Positions 1 through 8,648 of a stretch of 21,795 nucleotides of DNA are shown piece by piece. Position 1 is the first letter of the stretch. Each line of letters starts with the position of its first letter. The DNA comes from Chara braunii (taxonomy: Eukaryota > Streptophyta > Charophyceae > Charales > Characeae). The position numbers and the translations under genes were made by a program. The stretch is taken from positions 1,503,665 to 1,525,459 of the forward strand of contig BFEA01000201.1 in assembly GCA_003427395.1 (NCBI GenBank), read 5' to 3'. The notes beneath the pieces are model-generated. The model was not told the origin of the DNA. It did no database searches and was given only the letters and a program-made list of their open reading frames with translations.

Positions 1-40
1 TAGTTGTTTTTCGGATTTTTTCAATTTTTGTTTTTTTGGC

Positions 41-153
41 TGGGACCTTTCTTAGTCCTTGCACGGCGGGGCCGCCCGGGAAAATAGGGTGACCCGGGCG
101 GCCCGGCTGGTCGCCTAGGTATCGCTCCAATTTTAACGGATGTTCCGAAGGAC
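41..153 (-). pseudogene. U6 snRNA-like pseudogene with GC-rich hairpin insert
   Basis: Read on the minus strand, the first 35 nt from position 153 match the U6 snRNA 5' end: the 5' stem-loop GTCCTTCGGAAC, then ATCCGTTAAAATTGG, then GCGATAC. In place of the expected ACAGAGA box and AGATTAGC segment there is unrelated GC-rich sequence containing a perfect 10-bp inverted repeat, GCCGCCCGGG/CCCGGGCGGC (71-80 and 93-102). After it, GGCCCCGCCGTGCAAGGAC resembles the U6 segment GGCCCCTGCGCAAGGAT. U6 is the catalytic snRNA of the spliceosome and cannot work without the ACAGAGA and AGC elements, so this is read as a pseudogene or a U6-derived repeat. No pol III T-run follows on the minus strand. The match to the U6 5' domain is clear; the 3' match is weaker. 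Confidence 0.6.
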
Positions 154-173
154 AGGAAGTTTTCGAGGTTGGT

Positions 174-196
174 GAGTGCTCACCGAACGAGCACTC
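174..196. repeat. 8-bp perfect hairpin between U6-like sequence and SINE
   Basis: GAGTGCTC (174-181) and GAGCACTC (189-196) are perfect inverted repeats with a 7-nt loop. They lie between the U6-like 5' end and the SINE A-tail. Function unknown. Confidence 0.6.
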
Positions 197-204
197 CTCC
201 ATTT

Positions 205-385
205 TTTATTATTATTATTATTATTTTTTTTAAGCGCGGCAGCCTTGCAATATCATAGTGAAAGTGACTTGCTCTAGGTAATTCAGGAATTCCGTTCATC
301 TGGTTCCATCTGGATTCGAACTCTCGTTTGCATTTCAACAGTTTTAGTTTATGGGTGTACCAACTGAGCTAAGCCAGTCGGTACG
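205..385 (-). mobile_element. tRNA-derived SINE, copy A
   Basis: On the minus strand the element begins with a tRNA-like head. The pol III A box lies in GGCTTAGCTCAGTTGG (365-379) and the B box in GAGTTCGAATCCAG (310-323). A non-tRNA body follows, ending in GCAAGGCTGCCGCGCTT and an A-rich tail interrupted by (AAT)n (205-232). The 9-bp sequence CCTCCATTT occurs on both sides (196-204 and 386-394), as expected for a target-site duplication made by LINE-driven retrotransposition. The head and 3' body are shared with copies at 4629-4814 and 11,640-11,790, so this is a local SINE family and not a tRNA gene. The extra sequence between the boxes (about 40 nt) exceeds that of an ordinary tRNA. Confidence 0.8.
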
Positions 386-412
386 CCTCCATTTCTGACG
401 TCTTTCTGACAC

Positions 413-603
413 TTAAACCACCAGTACATGAGCACCTGGGCCCCGGGTCTGACACCTCAAATTCTGGAGGCGCGGAATGAAAACGGGTCCGCCGATCAAA
501 TTTATCAACGGTGGGCCCAGCATTTGAGGTTTCGGCCTCGCCTCATTTTCTTGTGGCGACAAGTTTCGGGTTGCAAGGCTGGGGCTGTGTACGTGTGGTT
601 TAA
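413..603. mobile_element. TTAA/ACCACCAGTAC short inverted-repeat element, copy a
   Basis: The left end reads TTAAACCACCAGTAC and the right end, reversed, reads TTAAACCACACGTAC. TTAA therefore stands at both edges and the terminal inverted repeat is about 15 bp with two differences. No coding capacity (about 190 bp). It belongs to the family that recurs at 1011, 5942, 6146, 8649, 8941, 9374 and 9926. Confidence 0.6.
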
Positions 604-1010
604 AACTTTGGTGAGTGGTGGTGCCGTCACCACCTCACCAAAAAACGAGTTCGGGCGAGTGGTGCGGTGAGGCCCTAAAGGAACACAAGATGATTAAGCA
701 ATCGGGGTCTCTGAGCCCCCTTTTTTTTTTTTCTTCTCCAGATGTGAATCTCTGCTGCGCGGCAATGAAAAAAAAGAAAAAAGACGCAAAATTTTACATT
801 GCTATTTGTCAGCGCGTTTATCCGCATGTTTATGGCTTTCTTTCCTGCTCCTGCCATTTTCTCTCTTTTTTGTTGTTGTTGAAAAATCAGTCCTCTCTTT
901 CTCTATCTTCCTTCCCATATGCTTTGCTTGACTTCCTTCCGGTACCTTCTCCACTGCACTATCTTTGTCCTTTCTGTCTCCTTCTTTATTCCCCCTTGAC
1001 AACCACTTCG
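604..1010. other. No gene seen; pyrimidine-rich spacer
   Basis: The stretch holds T-runs near 720, an A-rich patch near 765-790 and a long C/T-rich tract (890-1000). Open frames here are low-complexity and overlap on both strands, so none is taken as coding. Confidence 0.5.
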
Positions 1011-1169
1011 TTAAACCACCAGTACTTCCTAAAGTAGTGCCCGTAAACGCTACGTGATTTTAGGAAACGTACGGGCCACTACAGGAGCGCCCAAATTCAT
1101 TCAACTAGAAACGTTTCTACTCTACTTTTTTCCGCGGCCTATAGCTGGGCCAAGTACTGGTGGGTTTAA
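1011..1169. mobile_element. TTAA/ACCACCAGTAC element, copy b
   Basis: Left end TTAAACCACCAGTACTTCC. Right end, reversed, TTAAACCCACCAGTACTTGG. TTAA flanks both sides and the ends differ by an extra C. The right interior, ATAGCTGGGCCAAGTACTGG, is nearly identical to the right end of the large copy at 9926-10,876, placing both in one subfamily. About 159 bp, non-coding. Confidence 0.75.
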
Positions 1170-1384
1170 AACGGACATTCAATATTTTTTGAACGAAACT
1201 GAAACCTACTTATTTGGTCCTAGTAATGGAAACCTACTTATTTTTTCATTTTCATTACAATCAAAGGACGTTCCCTACTCAGTTAATCCCCTGGGGCGAG
1301 GTCCCATTAGCAGTCGGATAGGAGTGTGGTTGATCCAGTGTGACACTGAGTGGCAGCGGGCTGACAGGTTCATTACGAATTTCT

Positions 1385-1575
1385 GGGCTGAAAAAACAGG
1401 AGAAAGACAAAAGAAAAAAAAAGAAACCATGACCTCTCCCACCAGAAATCACGACAGAGTGCTTCCCAGCCATCAGATCACAAATGATCTGATGGTGGTA
1501 GTTGCAACAACAGTGAACAAAGTAACCGCCACATTTTCTGGAATGAACTCGACTTCTGTCAGAAGTGATCCTGAC
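1385..1575 (-). repeat. Dispersed repeat R, minus-strand copy
   Basis: The reverse complement aligns with 10,878-11,040 over about 150 bp. Shared blocks include TCACTGTTG, GTGATCTGATGG and TGGGAAGCACT. This copy carries a perfect 11-bp palindrome, CCATCAGATCA/TGATCTGATGG, at 1470-1495 with a 4-nt loop. The other copy keeps only GATCA/TGATC. No TSD found; element class unknown. Confidence 0.65.
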
Positions 1576-2052
1576 ACCCTCCATATACTCCGGGATTGAA
1601 GGAGGGCTCCACCCAATGAGATAATTGCACAAAAAGCAAGTAAAATACTGAAAATCTTCTATTCAGTGGGCCTATGGCCGACCCCACCCTGTTTTGGGGT
1701 TGGCCACACCCCCAACCGAGTGAAAAGATTCTGGCGGGAAGCTTCTTTGCACAGGCATGCCCAGGAGAGGAGGAGGGGAACAAAGATCTCCCTACTTTTT
1801 CGGGTAATAGATGTAAAATACCGACTGTGGGATCACTAGTACTGCAGGCCAGGATTTGGGTCACTCAACTGCCCCACAAACTAATACTTTCTATCCTATC
1901 CCGTTGCTCGTGGGACCTCGCCCCTGGATTCCAGGGTAATCAATGCTGGCAGGGGGAGGTCCTCTCAACTTTTCTCAAAAAAGATACTTGTTGAAGCTGT
2001 AAATGTCCTTATGGGACGCTGGACCCGGATTCCAGCACGTGCTGCTCCCCAC
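1576..2052. other. No gene seen; one strong hairpin
   Basis: Contains a hairpin at 1676-1705 (GGCCGACCCCA against TGGGGTTGGCC, 10 of 11 paired). At its right edge (2032-2062) lies an inverted copy of the GGTGGGGAGC repeat seen at 2215, 4357, 6611 and 8385. Short overlapping frames only. Confidence 0.45.
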
Positions 2053-2286
2053 GAATAGATGTGAGCATTTGTTAAAAAAACGAAAAGGAAAAAAAAGAGC
2101 ACTCACCGCTGATGGGCCGACTATTTTTCAGGAGCTTAGCAAATTGAGGCATTATTATTATTGCAGCATAGATCAGGCATCCCCCCTGGGATGGGAAGAC
2201 CTGTGCGGAGGGCTCCAATCTATCGGTGGGGAGCAGCACCTTCTCGAAAACGGTTCCAGTGTCCCTCGTTACAAACTTCACAGAAC
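2053..2286. repeat. 234-bp direct repeat, copy 1 (artefactual duplication)
   Basis: Apparently identical to 2325-2558, with the mate-pair junction adapter exactly between the two copies. The likely cause is a small circularised library fragment read through its own junction, so the genome probably holds one copy. Confidence 0.9.
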
Positions 2287-2324
2287 CTGTCTCTTATACA
2301 CATCTAGATGTGTATAAGAGACAG
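2287..2324. other. Nextera mate-pair junction adapter (sequencing artefact)
   Basis: The 19-nt Tn5 mosaic end CTGTCTCTTATACACATCT is followed directly by its reverse complement, giving the 38-bp palindrome left when mate-pair fragments are circularised. It is synthetic library sequence, not a transposon in this genome. Confidence 0.97.
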
Positions 2325-2558
2325 GAATAGATGTGAGCATTTGTTAAAAAAACGAAAAGGAAAAAAAAGAGCACTCACCGCTGATGGGCCGACTATTTTT
2401 CAGGAGCTTAGCAAATTGAGGCATTATTATTATTGCAGCATAGATCAGGCATCCCCCCTGGGATGGGAAGACCTGTGCGGAGGGCTCCAATCTATCGGTG
2501 GGGAGCAGCACCTTCTCGAAAACGGTTCCAGTGTCCCTCGTTACAAACTTCACAGAAC
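2325..2558. repeat. 234-bp direct repeat, copy 2 (artefactual duplication)
   Basis: Second copy of 2053-2286, offset by 272 bp. It runs on into unique sequence (AGCTCAGAG at 2559), so this copy probably carries the genuine downstream junction. Inside it, 2389-2466 pairs with 2704-2781 in a real inverted repeat. Confidence 0.9.
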
Positions 2559-2781
2559 AGCTCAGAGTTTCCTTCTTTTTTTTCTTTTTCTTTTCTTATT
2601 CTTTTTATTCTTTTTATTATTTATAAGTATTATTAAAGCCCAGGTTTTTGTAGAGCCGGCTCAGAGTTTCCTAATCGAGATACTGCCCGTCATGGAGGCC
2701 TTTCCATCCCAGGGGGGATGCCTGATCTATCCTGCAATAATAATAATGCCTCCATTTGTTAACCTCTTGAAAAATCGCCGG
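2389..2781. repeat. Long inverted repeat, 78-bp arms, about 240-bp spacer
   Basis: The left arm (2389-2466) and right arm (2704-2781) are reverse complements at roughly 90%. Both include GGCATCCCCCCTGGGATGG-type sequence and an ATTATTATTATTGCAG block. Because the arms have diverged, this is an old genomic feature, unlike the exact artefactual duplication next to it. The spacer holds a T-rich tract flanked by two copies of GCTCAGAGTTTCCT (2560-2573 and 2661-2674), which may be the duplication of a small A-tailed insertion. Confidence 0.75.
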
Positions 2782-2910
2782 CCCTTGGGTGGGTCACAAA
2801 GGCATGGATGGCAGCAAGGTGACACCAGCTGCGGGTCGGGAGACCACCGTTGAGTTTTCTCAACGGCTGCAGGTGGGATGTCTAAGGGGAACTTCTTTTT
2901 TTTAATTTGA

Positions 2911-3348
2911 AACCAGTCCCCCACTAGGAGAGGTGATAAGAGAGCAACCCCCTCGCCTAGCGGGCCTCCAGGTCGGGAATTCTTGGGTTGCACCCTGGAA
3001 ATCCGTGAGCGACAACCTTTTGTGGGCTCTTTCCAGAGGGTCCGCAATGAGGCAGACCTCGAATATGGGCGTGAACTTGTTATCAAAGCTGGACAAGACT
3101 TTGTATCCTGGTCCAATCGCAGCCAAAAGGCTGCTGCGATTGCTGGATGGCTACATAGGATTGATAGGAAGTCTATGAGCCGTGAAAAAATACCGGGCCA
3201 GGTCATGCTTCTGAAAATGGTTTACCTGAGAAAAGGGTTCCCGGTAGACCTGTTTGTGAAGGTCCTAGGTAATTTTGGTGTTAGGAAGGGGCCGATTTGG
3301 GAACTGACCGCTAGTCTTGTGCGTCAATTTGGTCCGAAGGTCTAGACC
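2911..3348 (+). CDS. Possible exon or protein fragment, function unknown
   Basis: The frame is open from just after a stop at 2908-2910 to TAG at 3346-3348, about 145 codons. It has no ATG near the front, so it would have to be an internal or terminal exon. A plausible splice acceptor, pyrimidine-rich sequence ending in AACCAG (2891-2916), lies at its 5' edge. The composition is mixed and protein-like, free of the lysine or phenylalanine runs seen in spurious frames around it. Visible stretches include GRELVIKAGQDFVSWSNRSQ and MLLKMVYLRKGFPVDLFVKV near the end. I do not recognise a family. Against it: the minus strand is also open over 2727-3206, no partner exon was found, and a 10-bp hairpin (3114-3142) lies inside. 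It could be a decayed transposon protein or chance. Confidence 0.3.
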
Positions 3349-3406
3349 TGCTTCTGGAACCTTCGATTTGCTATTGTGAGTAGTGGTAGTATATATTAGG
3401 ATAATG

Positions 3407-3989
3407 GGTCTCGTTAGACACTCCTAAAGGAATCCTAAAATTTTTAGGACGAGTCCTAAAGGATTTTTAGGATTTCCTGCGGCGTCGTTACGCGCAATCC
3501 TAAAAATCATCTTTTAGGATTCGTCCTAAAATGTCTCCCGCGGCCGGTTTTCATATGCGTATACGCAGCCGCGTCGCCGATGTCCGTCCATTGCTGGCTG
3601 GTGTCCATGGTACACACTGCGGTGGGCTGTCGGCGGGTGACGACGGGTCGGTGAAAAGTGCGCGGACCCAGAAGTTCGAAAATTTGAATTCGCAGAAAAC
3701 CTCCAATGTCCAACCACTGACCCGACGGACCGCTTCTGCACCAGCAACTCCGTGTCGACGGTGCCATGCGCGCGATGCAACGAGTCCGTGAAACGCGGGA
3801 ATCCTAAATTTTTCAGTAGGCTGGGGGCTACTGGAAAATTTAGGACAATTTTGCCTGGGGAATCCTAAATCCTTTAGGACTTGTCCTAACGCCGTTTTCA
3901 CATTTTCGATCTCAAAATTGGATTTTGGATTGCGTGCAACCAAGACGCAATCCAAAAAACAGGCACTTTTAGGAGTGTCTAACGAGACC
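3407..3989. mobile_element. Harbinger/Tourist-like MITE 1 (583 bp)
   Basis: The ends are perfect 22-bp terminal inverted repeats beginning GGTCTCGTTAGACACTCC (3407-3428 and 3968-3989). The interior repeats CCTAAA/TTTAGG blocks near both ends, giving extended subterminal folding. It shares CGTTAGACACTCCT and a right-hand segment with TTTTCACATTTTC with MITE 2 (11,100-11,571), which has a TTA target duplication. Non-autonomous elements of the PIF/Harbinger superfamily have GG-starting ends and TTA/TAA duplications, so that is the inferred class. No duplication is visible at this copy, whose right flank has been rearranged by a 115-bp tandem duplication. The minus-strand open frame across it is not considered coding. 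Confidence 0.75.
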
Positions 3990-4200
3990 TGTTTCGAGGC
4001 AGTCATCCTCCGCTGACTTCGTGTTAACTGTGGATGACCGCAACCATGTTTCTTTTTTTTCTTTGAAACAGCGGTGGTTTTTGGGAGGAGTGTCAAACGA
4101 GACCTGTTTCGAGGCAGTCATCCTCCGCTGACTTCGTGTTAACTGTGGATGATCGCCACCACGTTTTTTTTTTTTTTTTTGAAACAGCGGTGGTTTTTGG
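3984..4200. repeat. 115-bp tandem duplication beginning at the MITE 1 right end
   Basis: Two units with a 115-bp period. Each starts GAGACCTGTTTCGAGGCAG and ends GAAACAGCGGTGGTTTTTGG. They differ at a few bases and in T-run length. A second MITE-like end (GGAGTGTCAAACGAGACC) lies at the junction, so the duplication carried the transposon terminus with it. Confidence 0.8.
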
Positions 4201-4616
4201 GGTTGACGGTCCGAAGGTCGGGCGGTGGGATGCAACGTCCATGACGGGAATTTTTCCAATTTGACATCCGGCACTGCGGGTTTGCTGTTTTATGTAGAGA
4301 GACTGTGTGCATTTTGCTTTGTGTGGTGTGCACTTCCCTTGCCCTTGCCCTTGCTCCGGTCTATAGGTGGGGAGCTGCACCTGCTGGACGTCGGAGAGAA
4401 ACGAGGTGTGTTGTCAGATAGGACTTCACCTCAGGGGGGGGACAGAAAAAAAAAAAAAAAAAAAAAAAAAAGGACTTTTTTTTTTTTTTTTCTTACAACA
4501 GGCTCAGGTCTTTATGTCACGACAAAAAAAGAGGGACTTTACCTTAGAGCACCCGCTGCAGACTGACACCTAATGATGTTCACAAGTGAAATCCAATGTT
4601 GGGTGCATCAACCGCC
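4201..4616. other. No gene seen; GGTGGGGAGC repeat and homopolymers
   Basis: A copy of the dispersed GGTGGGGAGCTGCACCTGCTGG repeat lies at 4357-4390. It is followed by an A-run (about 4446-4470) and a T-run (about 4476-4490), which may mark an insertion boundary or an assembly-prone site. Confidence 0.45.
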
Positions 4617-4628
4617 AAAAGGAATACA

Positions 4629-4814
4629 CCCATGAGCCTAGCTCAGTGGGTACACCCATGAACTGTTGAAAAGGAGACCTGTGTTCGAGTCCAGCTGGTG
4701 GAACTTGACTATTGAGACCAACTACTAATAAGTTGCCTGGGGTCGGTCAGCTCAATGATAATATCTCAAGACCGTCGCCCTTTTTAAGGAAAAAAAAAAA
4801 AAAAAAAAAAAAAG
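4629..4814 (+). mobile_element. tRNA-derived SINE, copy B, with target-site duplication
   Basis: A tRNA-like head with A box CTAGCTCAGTGGGTACACC and B box GTTCGAGTCC is followed by a body ending AATATCTCAAGACCGTCGCC and an A-tail of about 24 nt. GGAATACA occurs directly before the head (4621-4628) and directly after the tail (4815-4822). Extending leftward it matches 11 of 12 bases, a typical retrotransposition duplication. The head matches copies A and D (AGCTCAGT, ACACCCATGAACT) and the 3' body matches copies A and C. It is the best-preserved SINE here. The A and B boxes suggest pol III transcription; mobilisation by a LINE is inferred from the family type, as none is present. Confidence 0.88.
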
Positions 4815-4823
4815 GGAATACAA

Positions 4824-5284
4824 TACGTTTTCAGCAATAGAAAAAATAGCGACCTAGGTTGTGAACCTGGCCAGAGTCCCCGAATCATACCGGAAAAGGT
4901 TGCCCCTTGAAGGCTTAAACTGAAAAAACAAAACAAAGCAACAAAAAATAAGAAAAGAAAAAAAAGAACACAATATGTTCGAGGTTTTACGGACTACCAC
5001 CCCTGGGCCTCTGACACTCTGACGCTGACTTCTGTTAGAATGTTGTACCACTGACAAGGTACTCATGCCTCACCTGTACATTGTTTTGCAGACACTCGCT
5101 GTTTGCGCTGGGAAATCTGTTGAGTTATCCCCCATTTTTAAACGGGGATAGATAATTCAATGGCTTGACACTTTCCCCCCTGCCCCCCCCCCTGTAGATT
5201 TGGACACACTTCTTTGCCTCCGCAGAGTGGTTGGGTTACTCAGCCCTAACACTCGCGGAGAGTGTTCGGGTTTTTTTCGTTTGT
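4824..5284. other. No gene seen
   Basis: A-rich tract near 4930-4965. A hairpin-prone segment at about 5120-5160 (TATCCCC against GGGGATA within TTGA/TTCAA flanks). C-runs near 5174-5195. No supported frame. Confidence 0.4.
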
Positions 5285-5945
5285 TTAAACCACCACTACC
5301 TCCGAGCCTGTTTTTGTGGACCCTGGTTTTCACTGCGCACCGAGTTTCTTTTCTGGTACTCTCCTGAAAAGACGAAAAAAGGCACGGCCAGACTTTCGAT
5401 AAACGACCCGTTCACAGCCACAAAAAAATAAAAGGAAAAATTTACGAAAAAACAAACACCCCTCTGGACGTGATACCAGGCAGATACCTAGCCCAAAGTA
5501 GTTGTGTGATTATGCCCTCAGTGAGGATGTTACGGCAAGGGTGTCAGGGCCACAGAAGAAGGAAGAGGACAAAAAAAATTAAAACTGAACTTAGGCCGGG
5601 AAAGCGCGTTCAAACATTCCGCGAAGTAATAGTGTTGGCATATGCCCTCCTCCACAAAGTGTCAGCAGCCCGTGGACCGTGCCTTGCCTCCTTGGCAGGG
5701 CACCAAAACTAAAAAAAGAAAGAAAACAAGAATACGAACGTGTGAGTTTTGGTGTGAGCACAACTTGGTGGACGACCTTCCCTGACATGATTTTTTGTTT
5801 TTCCTTTTGTTTTTCGAAGGGGCGCACAAGGCCCAACTGCCGATCCTCGTCCAACCCTCGAAAAGTTCAGAAAATATGGGAAAACATCCAGTTTGGTAGT
5901 TTTGCCATTTTTCCCAAGAGTGACAGAGGTAGTGGGGCCATTTAA
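5285..5945. mobile_element. Possible large TTAA-family element, copy c (weak)
   Basis: Left end TTAAACCACCACTACCTCCG. Right end, reversed, TTAAATGGCCCCACTACCTC. The two share TTAAA and CACTACCTC but the middle differs, so the pairing of these ends is tentative. Its right TTAA (5942-5945) is also the left TTAA of the next copy. Confidence 0.3.
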
Positions 5946-6149
5946 ACCACCAGACTGACCAGTACCCCCTAGCCTGTTTTTCCAGATGGGAATGTTGCAC
6001 TGCACACCAATGAAAAACTAAGCGACAGCAGCACACTTTTTTTCCTTGTGCTTGGCGCCACAAGCCATTTCGGTCCGGTAGCACTGTTCATCCGAAGAAC
6101 CGGGAGCGATGCAATTTCGATGCTGAAGTTTGCGTGGGCGGCAGTTTAA
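5942..6149. mobile_element. TTAA/ACCACCAG element, copy d
   Basis: Starts TTTAAACCACCAGACTGACCAGTAC, where the ACCAG motif appears twice. The interior GCACACTTTTTTT, CTTGGCGCCAC and AGCCATTTCGGTCCGGTAG matches copy e (6146-6299) and the reverse complement of copies h and i, confirming family membership. The right end is degenerate and shares TTAA 6146-6149 with copy e. Length 208 bp. Confidence 0.6.
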
Positions 6150-6299
6150 ACCACCAGTACTTCCAGGCCTCTTTTTTCCAACACATATTTATGCTGCCCG
6201 CCGACAAAAAATGGACTGGCGTGGGTGCACTTTTTATTTTATTTTTGCCTGGTGTCACCAGCCATTTCTGTCCGGTAGGGAAAAGTAATGGTGGTTTGA
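6146..6299. mobile_element. TTAA/ACCACCAGTAC element, copy e
   Basis: Left end TTAAACCACCAGTACTTCC. Right end, reversed, TCAAACCACCATTACTTTT. The interior contains the family block ACCAGCCATTTCTGTCCGG. About 154 bp, no coding potential. It directly abuts copy d. Confidence 0.75.
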
Positions 6300-7250
6300 A
6301 CGACACTTCACTTTTTCACTTTCCTCCTTCGATACGTTGCGAAATGGAGCTGCCCGTCAATTCCGGCACCTAGCGTCAAATGTGCCGCGTCGTGGGGATT
6401 AACCCAACTCATCAGCGGCTGGTTGGACCCGGCCCCAGCGACGAAGAGACCAGGGGTGAATCCCAGTCACAGCACTGGCGTCAGTGCTGACAGTGTGCAT
6501 CTGTGTTTCTTTTATTATAGTTTTTTTTTTTTTTTTTTTAATTATAAATTTTATAACTCCCTTTTGGATGTTAGAGGTGTTGATACTAGCAGCCAGGCCT
6601 CTAACACCCTAGGGGAGGCTTCATCTATTAGTGGGGAGCATCACCTGCTGGAGACGTCCCATATACAATGTCTGAAATGAGGAGTTTGAGTGAATTTCAT
6701 TGTATTTCCTTCTGACTTGCCGGTGGAGTAGGAACCGGACTGACGCTCCCCAGAATGGATAAGGAACCAGAACCATACGGTTCTGTTTCTTTTTTCTTCT
6801 TTTTTTTTTCTCTTTTTTTAAAGTCTGAAATGTGTCAGAGTCGTATGAGAAGACCACTGGGGCCAAGTCCCACTTACACTGATTCTTCATTTCTGGCCCT
6901 TGTTCTTCATAATCTACGGTCAGAACTGGAGAATTCGGGTAAGTGGGACTTTGCGCCTGCTTTCTGTTCTGAAAACTACGCCATGTTCTTCTCTCAAATT
7001 CTTTCGTCTTTCACGCCCTACTATCCCTGCTCCGAAGGGGGCTATACAGGGGACCCCCGCATCGGCGGCGGCAACTCTGCACCCTAAACCACCAGGGCAA
7101 GGGACAAACATGCAATTACCTCCCTCGGCCGAGAGATATAACTTCCTCCCTTCACCAAGAGAGGTAGATCACTATGCTTTCGTCAAAGTTTTGTTTATCT
7201 ATTTTGTTTACTTATTTAATTATTTATATCTACTACTACTCTCTAATATA
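6300..7250. other. No gene seen; repeat fragments and T-tracts
   Basis: Contains long T-runs near 6521-6539 and 6789-6818, a GGTGGGGAGC-type repeat copy at 6611-6655, and a single TTAA-family-like end at 7083-7098 (CTAAACCACCAGGGC) with no partner found. Frames are short and low-complexity. Confidence 0.45.
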
Positions 7251-8084
7251 CAGGGTTGCCAGGCTGAACGTTCTGAGGCCCCTAAGATGACCCCCGAACG
7301 TTCGGGCGTTCGGGTCCCGTACGAGGCCCGAACTTGAAGGGGTTCGGACCCCGCCAAAAAATATTTTTGCACCTAAATATTATTTTTTTGTTTCTGAAAT
7401 TTCTTTTGTGAGTTTTTTTTTTTTTTTTTTTTTTCTTACCTTGGACACCATTCCATTATATGTGATGTCAGGTATGTCCCTCTTAATTTTGAAGCTATTC
7501 TGTCCATCCCAAAAAAAAAAGAAAAATCCTCAAAGATGGTGGTGTCAAAACTTACTTGCCCAGTCACTAATTTGTTTTTTGTCTCTTTTCACTTTTTGTT
7601 TTTCCTTTATTTCGGGGCATGAAAAAAATTATTATTTTTTCGAACTTTATTTGTAGATTCTCTATTATGTAAGATACACATACATAAATTTTCGTAGCAT
7701 GTGTCACAGCCAAAACAAAATGAAAAATCGCCAAAGATGGCGGTGTCAAAAACGTGCTTGCCCACTCAATAATTTCATTCTCGTTTAAATTTTTCTAATT
7801 TTCATTTATTATTAGTATTTGATTTGTATATCAAATTTGGTAAAGAATTTGGATGTAACGTCGAGGCAAATGTTGTTTAGTTTATTCTTATGCATAACAT
7901 ATTTGTGACGATATATATATTTTCAGATTTTTGGGGCTTTTGTTTTTTGTGTTTTCGTTTTGTTTTTGTGGTGGTGGTGGGGGGTGGAGTGGGTCCGCGT
8001 TGGCCGAACGCGTCGAGAGGGGGTGCCGAACGTTCGGGCGTTCTGGTTCGGGCGTTCGGCCCGTCCCGAACGCCGGCAACCTTT
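7251..8084. mobile_element. CAGGGTTGCC foldback-type DNA element, copy 1 (834 bp)
   Basis: The left end CAGGGTTGCC and right end GGCAACCTTT are inverted, and both subterminal regions are packed with GAACGTTCGGGCGTTCGG-type palindromic motifs that can fold on themselves. The AT-rich interior holds two diverged copies of a module of about 90 bp containing AAAGATGGYGGTGTCAAAA (near 7530 and 7733). The whole element aligns with 12,760-13,482. ATATA precedes the left end in all cases and follows the right end here, suggesting an AT-rich target. CAGGG ends are common in hAT elements, but no 8-bp duplication is visible, so the superfamily is open. No transposase; non-autonomous. Confidence 0.75.
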
Positions 8085-8648
8085 ATATAATGGTGATAAC
8101 GACAGTCTGACACATGATCTGTAATCATACCAGAGGCTCCGTGCCAATAAACCCATGGCCCTTGTTCTGCCATGCGTCTAATGTGGGAATTCAAAATTGT
8201 GAATATCTAGCCGTGTCATTCGTTAGCGAGATACGCATACACTCCCCATTCTCCCATTTTCAGGGTGGTGGTATGACACCTTTTGCGGCTTTTTTTTTTT
8301 TTCCCCAATTCGTATACCCAAGAGTTCTCTCTCGATGAGCACCCCCTGCCATTCCCGGCAGAGTTTCAGATTTGCCCCTTGTCTGCTGAGGCTCCATCTG
8401 TTGGTGGGGGTCATCACATACTGACAACTGGGGTAAGGGTCCTTGGAGTATAGAATAGTCAGGAAAGGCAAGACCATAACCAGGCTCTCTTCCTAGTCGA
8501 GTGGAGCCGCTCGCTGACACGGCCAGGGTTACACCCTTACCTCAAACAAAAACAGATGCTTTTTTTTTTTCCTTGACAAAATGACGAGTCAGTTCTCGTC
8601 AGCCCATTCGGGGACGCAAAAACAGCTTAGTCTGTGCCCATTCCTGCT
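8085..8648. other. No gene seen; GGTGGGGAGC-type repeat
   Basis: Carries a diverged copy of the dispersed repeat (AGGCTCCATCTGTTGGTGGGG at 8389-8409). The rest is unremarkable, with a T-run near 8290 and 8561-8570. Confidence 0.4.

Noticed and set aside
205-385. Functional tRNA gene on the minus strand
   Set aside because: A and B boxes are present but there is no cloverleaf acceptor pairing, and the spacing, body, A-tail and target duplication mark a SINE.
2287-2324. Tn5 transposon end or natural palindrome
   Set aside because: It is the exact head-to-head mosaic end of the mate-pair protocol, flanked by an exact duplication of local sequence. The same sequence recurs at 17,202-17,239.
2308-2853. 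181-codon open frame
   Set aside because: It begins inside the adapter and runs through the artefactual duplicate and a T-rich tract; not a gene.
3551-4096. 181-codon minus-strand open frame
   Set aside because: It lies across MITE 1 and the tandem duplication. A short stretch resembles the frame in MITE 2, but that follows from shared non-coding MITE sequence.
6385-6415. Second hammerhead-like motif on the minus strand (CTGATGAG)
   Set aside because: After a possible short stem the required GAAA is absent (it reads CGACG), so the catalytic core is incomplete.
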